From positions 1 through 25,068 of IMG/VR virus record IMGVR_UViG_3300005935_000126: a stretch of 25,068 nt of DNA. One strand, 5' to 3'. The notes beneath the pieces are model-generated. The model saw only the letters and a list, made by a program, of their open reading frames with translations. It did not search any database and had not been told where the DNA came from. Position 1 is the stretch's first letter. Every line of letters begins with the position of its first letter. Made by a program: the position numbers and the translations under genes. The DNA is from a virus. Below, one piece after another: positions 16,458-23,538 of the stretch.

Positions 16458-17423
16458 CAAACTGTTACTTTCCCTCTTGAGAGGTACTGACCAAGTTTTA
16501 ACTTGGCGGAGAAACTACTTCGTTGAAGGTTGTTCACTCCTTCGAGTTTCTCTCTCGTAATTTCTTACGATGTTCAGACTATATCACTATCCCCTTTTCA
16601 AGGATACTTCAGCCCATAGTCGTTGCAAGGGTATTTGGTTTATCAATGGTATAAGGTCTTTTTATCTTATATCTCATTGACGGAATTATAAAAGGCTCAA
16701 TAATATTCAAAAACTTTTGTGTAAACTCAGTACCGATATAAATCTTAATTCTCTGCTTCATAGATTTACTATTTTTCTTTTTAGATATTATTCCAAACTT
16801 TATGTCTAGCATATCTATTAGTAAATCCACTTCACTTTCCTTGTACCTATCTGTGGATAATATTATTACTGAATTTCTTGTTTTCAGTCTAGGTGTTATG
16901 CTTACATACTCACAACCGCCATCATCCATAAACCAATAGGCTAAGCTTCTCTCGGTAACTAAATCTACTACATTATGAGGAACTCCTCTTACATTCCCAC
17001 TCCAAAACATTGAAAGTATTTCTTTTAAATTACTAGAAGATAGTGTGTTAAAATACCATACTGGATATTTTCTATCTTTCTCTTTAGGTGGAGAACCACA
17101 TAAATTTTTAAATATTTTATATTTATGTGTTACATAGTTTTTTTGTTTCAAGCAATGAGTAATTTGAAACCTTGTACTTGTACTTGAAACATTATGTATT
17201 GCTATATCACCTAAACAACACCCTATCAATACTTCTTTCTGTAATTCATTCATATATTTTCTCCTATCTTGTTTTATATAAGAGTAACATATGTTCAATG
17301 TTTTATCTAGTGTCATCAACCTTCTCTCAGGATTGGCGTATATACGTGATTTGATATACTTAGCGTCCCCTGATTTCGCCAAAATTATTCCTTCACGACT
17401 TACGCCGCAATGCCCCCACTATA
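16458..17423 (-). mobile_element. Group I self-splicing intron in the capsid gene (966 nt), carrying a homing endonuclease
   Basis: Exon 1 ends ...GTTCACCCT and the intron begins TATAGTGGGGGC, so CCCU can pair with GGGG (terminal U-G wobble) as P1 over a 6-base loop. The Q-like element CCAATCCTGAG lies near 17325-17336. GACTAT (16616-16621) and ATAGTC (16577-16582, within GATATAGTCTGAACA) can pair as P7 and match R and S element sequences. The 3' part has hairpins typical of P9 (CGTAA-GAAA-TTACG, a long GAGAAACT/AGTTTCTC stem, CCAAGT-TAAA-ACTTGG, CCTC-TCAA-GAGG), and the intron ends in G at 16458. Removing it joins the capsid exons exactly in phase. The splice sites are predicted, not measured. 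Confidence 0.92.
16609..17253 (-). CDS. LAGLIDADG homing endonuclease encoded in the intron
   Basis: The 214-residue protein should cut intron-less capsid alleles and so spread the intron. Two LAGLIDADG motifs are visible: VLIGCCLGDIAI at residues 8-19 (acidic Asp16) and LAYWFMDDGG at 104-113 (Asp110/111). The second has the form common in the LAGLIDADG group of intron-encoded DNA endonucleases, with downstream ILSTDRYKESEVDLLIDML and PFIIPSMRYKI. Start: ATG at 17251-17253 has AGGAG seven bases upstream, and the frame upstream is open but part of the intron core. The last codons overlap the 5' strand of P7. It appears intact. Confidence 0.9.
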   Translation of the reverse strand: MNELQKEVLIGCCLGDIAIHNVSSTSTRFQITHCLKQKNYVTHKYKIFKNLCGSPPKEKDRKYPVWYFNTLSSSNLKEILSMFWSGNVRGVPHNVVDLVTERSLAYWFMDDGGCEYVSITPRLKTRNSVIILSTDRYKESEVDLLIDMLDIKFGIISKKKNSKSMKQRIKIYIGTEFTQKFLNIIEPFIIPSMRYKIKRPYTIDKPNTLATTMG

Positions 17424-18083
17424 AGGGTGAACAAAACAAATCCAGAACCCAAAATTGAATTTTGTTGCATTGTTTGTAGCAAGAACTTCAATAGCATCTT
17501 TAACAGTGGACACTTTAAAAGTACAAGTAACATCCAATGTTGCTCTTGAAGAAATAACTGTTCCTGTGCTTGTTTTTGCATAAACAACATTTGTACCTGT
17601 CAATGCAACATCCCTTAAATCAGTATCAAGAACTAAAGCGTAATCCCTTGCAAGTAATATTGCTGCAGAACCCATAACACTATCAAAAGAAGCAACGATT
17701 AACAACTGTGAAACTGTAACTCCATTACCCTTTTCAAGAACAGTGATAGGTGTCAAGCTACCGCTTAAAGCTTTAGTCTCAATACGAGTTCCCTCTGTTA
17801 ATGTTCCACCCTGTGTAAGATTGTCATACACAAGCATATTAATTGTAAGTCCAGGCTCTACACCTAGCTCAGTTTTAATATCTGTGAATTGAAGAAATCT
17901 CATAATAGGTAATGCCTGAAACTCAATTTCTTTCGAGTAAACTGTCTTAACGGACTCACTGAACGTACCTGCTGTATGACCATCCAAAGCACCTGATACA
18001 CCATCAGTAGTAGTCATAAAACTTGTTGCGTGAGCCTTCATGATAAATTTACTGAATATTGAATTTAAAAATCTTATTTTCAT
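17424..18083 (-). CDS. Major capsid protein, exon 1 (N4-gp56 family)
   Basis: Exon 1 gives 220 residues of the N4-gp56-type capsid protein, and the spliced product would have about 346. The leader IFSKFIMKAHA occupies residues 9-19. The body follows with VYSKEIEFQALPIMRFLQFTDIKTELGVEPG, TINMLVYDNLTQGGTLTEGTRIETKALS, LLARDYALVLDTDLRDVALTGTNVVYA and NNATKFNFGFWICFVHP. Two ATGs lie close together. The one at 18087-18089 abuts GGAGGT with no spacing, while the one at 18081-18083 has six bases, so the latter is chosen. Read unspliced, the frame runs only a few codons into the intron and stops. Confidence 0.92.
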
Positions 18084-18105
18084 CTTCATACCTCCAATTT
18101 AATAT

Positions 18106-18909
18106 TTACTTTCCCATGCCTATCTTCTTTCTGAATTCGGCATATTCTTCTCTACTCATATCTTTTATATCTTGAGGCTTTATATTTTTTAAATCCATTT
18201 TAGATGTACTTACATTTGCTGGAGGAACTTTTGTTGGAGGAACTTTTCCTGCTTTTCCCACTATGTCTGTATATCTGGTTTTTGCAATTACTATAGAAGC
18301 ATCAATTTCTTCCTTGGTTAATCCCATTACAAGTTCAGGAATTAATGTCTCTCCCTCTTCACGAAGTTTAGTTTCTCGGTATAACTTAATTTCATATTCA
18401 GATTTTATTTTATCTTCAATAGCTGTTACATCTGCCGTATTTTTTGTTGCGGTTTCTTCTGCAATTTTAAGTTTACCTGTGAGAGCTTCAACATCTTTAA
18501 GAAGTTTAGTAACCTGTTCTGACTCAGATTTAGTTGAACCGGAGCGTACATCTTTTAACTGAGTTTCTAAACTAGCAACTAGAATTTCCTTCTCTTGAAT
18601 TTTAATCAAGTTCTGGTTATTCTTATCAGTCATTTCCTGTATTTTCCCTTTCAACTCTGTTAGTTGTGGGTAGAGCTTATTCTTTTCCTCAGTTCTTGCT
18701 TTTGCAATTAAATCTTCATAGTTTACACTAATTGGCGGTGGTTCAGTACCTGCAGGTGGTGTTACTGGTGGTACAACTGGCGGTACTACTGGCGGTACTA
18801 CTGGCACAACTGGTGGTGTTCCCCCTACTTCTTCTGCATAAACTTTTAAAATTAATTTCCCGATAATACCTTTGATAGTTTTTCCGTTTAATAGACATGA
18901 TTTCTTCAT
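18106..18909 (-). CDS. Scaffold-like capsid assembly protein
   Basis: A 267-residue protein between portal and capsid genes, where phage scaffolds are found. Residues 15-25 (IIGKLILKVYA) are the leader shared with capsid and tube. Residues 30-57 are a Pro/Val-rich linker with repeated PPVV. Residues 60-165 are charged and predicted coiled coil by eye (LTELKGKIQEMTDKNNQN, VTKLLKDVEALTGKLKIAEE). A short basic C-terminal segment ends MSREEYAEFRKKIGMGK, which fits the capsid-binding tail of scaffolds. The start ATG has AGGAGGT eleven bases upstream, rather far. It is not similar to a protease. Confidence 0.82.
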   Translation of the reverse strand: MKKSCLLNGKTIKGIIGKLILKVYAEEVGGTPPVVPVVPPVVPPVVPPVTPPAGTEPPPISVNYEDLIAKARTEEKNKLYPQLTELKGKIQEMTDKNNQNLIKIQEKEILVASLETQLKDVRSGSTKSESEQVTKLLKDVEALTGKLKIAEETATKNTADVTAIEDKIKSEYEIKLYRETKLREEGETLIPELVMGLTKEEIDASIVIAKTRYTDIVGKAGKVPPTKVPPANVSTSKMDLKNIKPQDIKDMSREEYAEFRKKIGMGK

Positions 18910-18990
18910 AATATACTTCTACCTCCTAGTAATCTTAGTTTAAATTTACCACATATATCTTTTTTTGATAAGTGCTTTCTGAGTTAGTTG

Positions 18991-20508
18991 CTAAACCTTA
19001 CCCGCTTTATTTGCTCCCTTTATTTCTTTTCTTGTTGCTTCAATAGAACTTTCACCATTTTTTAGTCCACTATTTAATTGTTTTTCTTTTGAGGACGTAT
19101 AAATTTCTTCATGTTCTTTTCTATCCTTGTCTATTGCTTTAATTTTAGTTTCTATGTTCTCTTTATTTAATCTCTTCATTGCTCCCATTCTATCTTCTAA
19201 TCCTAGGTTCATTTCTTCACCAATTTGCTGTAACTCAATTATGTTATCTTTTGGCAAAGTATCTGGAAGACTTACCTCATTATGATAAAATACTGCTGGT
19301 TTCATTTTTTCTGGTCTACTCACAAGTCCTTCTTTTAATGAAATAAGTAATATCAAAGCATTTACTTGTTCCAGTCCTACTTTACTTCCCAATCTTTTTA
19401 CTCTTGTTCTTTCTATGATGGGCATATTAACAAACTGCAAAGCTACACCAGAAGTGTTACTTATTGATTGTGTTCCTCCTAATGCTCCCTCTGGAACTCC
19501 CCCTACTTCATACATAGTTTGTTTGAGTTCATCAATGTAATTTACAGCGGCCGTTAAATCTGACTCTAAAGCTAGGTTCTGTACTTTGGCATCTTTAGGT
19601 AATCCACCCCATACTTTATTTACGCCTTTTTCAAGGTTACTTATTTTTGCACCGAAAACTATTGTAATTGGAGCTGCATGATATTCTATTATTTCTGAAA
19701 TATCAGATACCTTTGTATTAAGTTCCACATTCAACGGAATTAAGTCTTCTAGGTCACCTAGTCCTTCACTCCTACCTGCTACTGTGTAATTCTTCATTTG
19801 AATAAATGGTATAATACCATATTTGTTTTCAATATTAAGAACTACTGCTTCACCCTCTTTAATTATTATTCTATCTTTGGTCCATTCTTGCTGGTAAATT
19901 ATTTTCTGCACTTTTGAACTTCCAAAGAAATTCTCTTCTTCTCTATCAATAGGGTATTGAATAATTAGTTTTATAAGTTTATCCTTATCATGCTGGTCAT
20001 AGAATGGGAACGCAACATGAGTTGGAATAACCATTATTCTTATTCTACCGTTTGGGTACTTTTCATACGGGTCATCAATTTCATCTGGAGTAGAGTATCT
20101 CACTTGTACCCAAGCATCTCCTGTTATTGCTTTCATCTGCCCTATCTCTAAACAAAGAGTTTCTCTTAAATTATCATCCCATACATCATCAAGATAATCG
20201 AAAGTATTTCTTCCTTCATCATCAATTTCAAATTCTGCTGCTTCTGCATGAGGTTCAACAACAAACCCTTTACCAAATTCAAAAGCTACAAACTTGTTAA
20301 TAAACGACCTACAATAATTATGTGTTATCTGTGGTCTATCAGTATCAGTAATATTCTCCCAATGGAAACCATCATAGAAATTCCAAGCTGTTCTTATTGA
20401 TTCTATTCTGGCTAAATCTTCTGGAGAAAGATTTCCGTTCACAGATAACAAAGCACCACTTATCACACTGTTATAATTTCTTCTGTTAAATGCCATTAAT
20501 TCACTCAA
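18991..20508 (-). CDS. Portal protein (SPP1 gp6-like)
   Basis: The 505-residue product should form the dodecameric portal through which DNA is packaged and ejected. The N-terminus has AWNFYDGFHWENI, then ITHNYCRSFINKFVAFEFGKGF, typical of SPP1-type portals. The core contains IPFIQMKNYTVAGRSEGLGDLEDLIPLNVELN and EVGGVPEGALGGTQSISNTSGVALQF, the conserved portal stem/crown segment. The charged C-terminus ends in Lys/Glu-rich sequence. The TTG start lies seven bases after a GGAGGT formed by the last codons of the terminase gene; an in-frame ATG four codons later is less well spaced. Confidence 0.93.
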   Translation of the reverse strand: MSELMAFNRRNYNSVISGALLSVNGNLSPEDLARIESIRTAWNFYDGFHWENITDTDRPQITHNYCRSFINKFVAFEFGKGFVVEPHAEAAEFEIDDEGRNTFDYLDDVWDDNLRETLCLEIGQMKAITGDAWVQVRYSTPDEIDDPYEKYPNGRIRIMVIPTHVAFPFYDQHDKDKLIKLIIQYPIDREEENFFGSSKVQKIIYQQEWTKDRIIIKEGEAVVLNIENKYGIIPFIQMKNYTVAGRSEGLGDLEDLIPLNVELNTKVSDISEIIEYHAAPITIVFGAKISNLEKGVNKVWGGLPKDAKVQNLALESDLTAAVNYIDELKQTMYEVGGVPEGALGGTQSISNTSGVALQFVNMPIIERTRVKRLGSKVGLEQVNALILLISLKEGLVSRPEKMKPAVFYHNEVSLPDTLPKDNIIELQQIGEEMNLGLEDRMGAMKRLNKENIETKIKAIDKDRKEHEEIYTSSKEKQLNSGLKNGESSIEATRKEIKGANKAGKV

Positions 20509-20513
20509 TTAGA

Positions 20514-23231
20514 CTACCTCCGTTTCGCTGTTATTTTATTTCTTGAAGTATAAAATCTACTTTGTTTCTTTTTCATTATTATATTTTCCTTCTCAGTCTC
20601 AACTACTACTGTATCAGTTTGGTCTTTTGTTCCATACACAGCTAAAGCATAACTGTCTGGATAATCGTCATGAGCTCCTCTGTTTGGTGGGTGACAAACT
20701 TGCATTACTGCGCCTTTATAGTTCTTCTGCAAATCTCCCATCTGGCTTAGAAATTGTGTGTACTCTCTGGTTCTTACTGTCATTTCTCCTCTTGGGAACA
20801 TTGACCTTTTGGACTTAATTTCTCCATCTAAATACTTGTACATATCAGACTTAGATTGAGTACTAAACACAAAAGGAATTACCTCAAAAGGAACATTGGC
20901 TTTAAACCTATCTGCAAGTGAAGCTTCTTTTGTCGAGTCAATTACTAACCTTACAATATTAAAGTTTTTGAAGAAATCCATGCATATATGATATTGTGCT
21001 TCATAATCTTCACCGAAAATCTCTTTCCAACAAACAATATCTGTATAATAGGCTTTGAAGATTTCCATCTCATTTGTCTCTTCATTGTACCGACCTTCAT
21101 CTATGACAGGGTTATCCCAGTCTACTTTAACAACTGTTATAATTGTACTATCTGTTTTAGCTGCAACATCTATACCTACTACATGGCTATTTAGTCTATT
21201 ATATTCTTCTAATTCTTTCGTTGGGTCACCATTATCTCGTTCATATCTTAGAACATCATCTATGAAAGAACCTCTTTCAAACAACCATTCTAGTTTGTAA
21301 GACATTCTAAACTCATCTGAATGTTCCCCATATCTGAACTTCTCTCCCTCTATGTATTTAGCATATGAAGGATTATATTTACACCCTATTTTGTAATCAA
21401 ACTCATAATGATTCTTTAAGTGTAACTGTCCATTGTCAAAGAACTTTTTATTTCTATCGATTGAATTAAAGAAGTCGCCCTTATAGGTTGAAGAAGTTCC
21501 TATCTTAGCTATACTTGCATTATAAAATGCTCCCATAGGCATGATGCTGTTAGAACTAATCATGTTATTTGCTATAAAATTTCTTCCCTCAGTTTTTAAA
21601 CAATAAGTATGCTTAACTCCCGAACTGACACAAGAAGTAACTTTATAAAATCTTATATTATTACTATAATGTTTAGATTTATTCCTAGTAACTCTATTTT
21701 GTATTTTATTAAGTGCTTCATCTAATAAATGTTGTTTTTTAAACAATTTAATATTATTCCCAAACCTGTTTAAATCTAAAACTGATTTTAGGGTTATTAT
21801 GTGTATTATTTTTGCATTAATACTTAATCCTTTGTTATTTTCTCTACTAAACATAGTAGTATGTATCCCAAATTTTAAGTATACATCCTTTAACTGTTTT
21901 ACAAGTTTCTCTGATATATTTGCAAATGATATATGAGGTTTATTGTAGCAATCTGCAACACAACCATCAGTCTCTATCAATCCCTCAATAACCCCTGTAT
22001 AGAAAGATTTTGAGTACAATTTATCAGGTAAACATTTATTAACACCTGTTACATTGTGCATTCCTATTTCTCTAAACCACACTGTAAGTGGGTTACTGTT
22101 TTTACAATTTGTAGGTGTAGAAAAACAAACTTCCTGCATACCATTGCTTGGATTGTAATTACACTCTGTCATATATACATTTTCACCAAAAACTTTTTTA
22201 ATAATTTCTATAAGTCTTTTATTTGTTGATAAATCACCTATAAAATGAGGTGTTCCTACTAAACAACCATCACCTAAAAAATAACCTAGTATCAAACCTT
22301 TTTCATAATCATTTTCTTGTTCTTGTGCAAAATAAGGTAAAATATCAGGAACTCCAATCCTTAAAGAAGAATATTTATCGAAACTATCTATTATATCTTT
22401 TACAGTCCTGAATTTAGGTCCTCCTTTTTTGGTATTTTTACTATAGGTGTAAAATTGGTGATTTAAAGTGGCTTCAATAGTATCTCCATTGTTCAGTTTT
22501 AACTTGTACACTTCTTGCTTTCCATTATCGTAAAACTCTACGGGAGTTTTAGAAGTAAGATAATTCATACTAGAATTAAAAAGTACTACTTCACCCTTTT
22601 TCTGTTTAACTAAAGTTTCAATATCTAAATATTCTCCGTTACTCATAAGAATTCTAGTATCATAAGTTAAGCATTTCTTAATCTTAAAGTCAGATACATC
22701 CTGGGCTTCTTCTATTATAATAAGCTTTAAACTTTCACCCTCAATATTACTATTTTCGGATGCAGATAATGAAGTTGCCCAAGATCCATTTGACAAAGAA
22801 CAAGTCTGACCATTACTCGTTGTAAAATACAAATTAAATTCGGGGTCTTGTAATATTTTCTTACACGTCTTACTCTGTAGCCTTGCTCTTATTCGATTGA
22901 AGGTAATTTGTGATTGTCTTAATGAAGGAGCGAATATACCTACCCACACACCATCTTCAAATCGCATAATTCTTTTATCTTCTTTAAACATTGGCAAAGT
23001 TGCAAGGTAGGGAAGGAATATCATTACCCCACCTACAGTAACAGCAACTGTTTCCGATTTTCCTATTTGCCTTGAGAACAAGGCTGTCAATTCTTCACCA
23101 TCATTTTCTAGTAAAGACCTTATTAATCTTTTACTAAACTGCTCTTGGTAAAGAAACAACTTTATCCCTGAATACATAGCACAAAAATCATATACTACAT
23201 TGGTTAATTCTGTAATTTTCATTAACGCCAT
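20514..23231 (-). CDS. Terminase large subunit with embedded intein (905-residue precursor, about 530 residues after splicing)
   Basis: The packaging motor has a variant Walker A (SRQIGKSET, residues 53-61), Walker B (LIIIEEAQDV, about 170-179), and the coupling motif GTSS (578-581) right after the intein. The RNase H-like nuclease domain has D688 (VVGIDVAAKTD), D765 (RLVIDSTKEA) and D855/D856/D859 (HDDYPDS). Residues 187-561 form the intein, listed separately. Without it 530 residues remain, normal for TerL. The first ATG is used, five bases after GAGGT. No small terminase subunit is present in the window; it is expected upstream, beyond the right edge. Confidence 0.95.
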   Translation of the reverse strand: MALMKITELTNVVYDFCAMYSGIKLFLYQEQFSKRLIRSLLENDGEELTALFSRQIGKSETVAVTVGGVMIFLPYLATLPMFKEDKRIMRFEDGVWVGIFAPSLRQSQITFNRIRARLQSKTCKKILQDPEFNLYFTTSNGQTCSLSNGSWATSLSASENSNIEGESLKLIIIEEAQDVSDFKIKKCLTYDTRILMSNGEYLDIETLVKQKKGEVVLFNSSMNYLTSKTPVEFYDNGKQEVYKLKLNNGDTIEATLNHQFYTYSKNTKKGGPKFRTVKDIIDSFDKYSSLRIGVPDILPYFAQEQENDYEKGLILGYFLGDGCLVGTPHFIGDLSTNKRLIEIIKKVFGENVYMTECNYNPSNGMQEVCFSTPTNCKNSNPLTVWFREIGMHNVTGVNKCLPDKLYSKSFYTGVIEGLIETDGCVADCYNKPHISFANISEKLVKQLKDVYLKFGIHTTMFSRENNKGLSINAKIIHIITLKSVLDLNRFGNNIKLFKKQHLLDEALNKIQNRVTRNKSKHYSNNIRFYKVTSCVSSGVKHTYCLKTEGRNFIANNMISSNSIMPMGAFYNASIAKIGTSSTYKGDFFNSIDRNKKFFDNGQLHLKNHYEFDYKIGCKYNPSYAKYIEGEKFRYGEHSDEFRMSYKLEWLFERGSFIDDVLRYERDNGDPTKELEEYNRLNSHVVGIDVAAKTDSTIITVVKVDWDNPVIDEGRYNEETNEMEIFKAYYTDIVCWKEIFGEDYEAQYHICMDFFKNFNIVRLVIDSTKEASLADRFKANVPFEVIPFVFSTQSKSDMYKYLDGEIKSKRSMFPRGEMTVRTREYTQFLSQMGDLQKNYKGAVMQVCHPPNRGAHDDYPDSYALAVYGTKDQTDTVVVETEKENIIMKKKQSRFYTSRNKITAKRR
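21549..22673 (-). mobile_element. Intein with LAGLIDADG homing endonuclease inside terminase
   Basis: The 375-residue element starts with Cys187 (CLTYDTRILMSNGEYLDIE, block A) and ends with Asn561, followed by Ser562 as the +1 nucleophile. Block B is TIEATLNHQF (251-260), with the TxxH histidine at 258. LAGLIDADG motifs are LILGYFLGDG (313-322) and GVIEGLIETDG (413-423). Block F/G is NFIANNMISSN. The residue before the terminal Asn is Ser instead of the usual His, an uncommon variant that can slow splicing but does not exclude it. Insertion is between Walker B and the coupling motif, a functionally essential place. Endonuclease and splice blocks look intact. Confidence 0.93.
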
Positions 23232-23256
23232 ATGCTACCTCACAATAAATTCTGCA

Positions 23257-23538
23257 TTAAGTCCACGTAACATCTATTTCACTTCTACCTAATACTACAC
23301 TACCCTCTAATGTCCCAGAAAATTCATAGGAAAGTTCATTATAGCCTAAAGGTATAGTATAATCGTATTTATAAATACCTGTACTTATTTTATGGGTTGA
23401 TATTATGCTTATTGTACTCCCTACTTGCTCATGGTATCTGGTATAAATTTTCAAAGTAATACTTGTAGGGTCTGCATATACATCCTCAAACGTTTTAAAT
23501 TCTGCTGTTAATCTAACGGTATTTCCTCCCAAAGCCAA
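23257..23538 (-). CDS. Small Ig-like beta protein of unknown role upstream of terminase
   Basis: A 93-residue all-beta protein. The pattern GNTVRLTAEFKTFEDVYADPTSITLKIY... ISTGIYKYDYTIPLGYNELSYEFSGTLEGSVVLGRSEIDV resembles small Ig-like proteins found next to terminase or portal genes in Bacillota phages. I know of no assigned function; a head- or fibre-associated role is possible. The start is TTG six bases after GAGGTG and nearly overlaps the stop of the repeat protein (TGATTG), which suggests translational coupling. Confidence 0.6.
   Translation of the reverse strand: MALGGNTVRLTAEFKTFEDVYADPTSITLKIYTRYHEQVGSTISIISTHKISTGIYKYDYTIPLGYNELSYEFSGTLEGSVVLGRSEIDVTWT

Noticed and set aside
16077-17590. 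Capsid gene as a pseudogene or a sequencing error, and the minus-strand frame at 17393-17590 as a gene
   Set aside because: The insert has group I intron structure and the exons join exactly in phase; the 17393-17590 frame overlaps exon 1 in another frame and has leucine/glutamine-rich shadow sequence.
18835-18909. Scaffold leader as an ordinary secretion signal peptide
   Set aside because: The segment has lysines within the hydrophobic stretch and occurs on cytoplasmically assembled capsid and tube proteins, so export is unlikely although the A/V-x-A ending is similar.
18910-18990. Gap between portal and scaffold genes as a small gene or terminator
   Set aside because: It is AT-rich, has no coding frame or clear hairpin, and only the scaffold ribosome binding site is visible.
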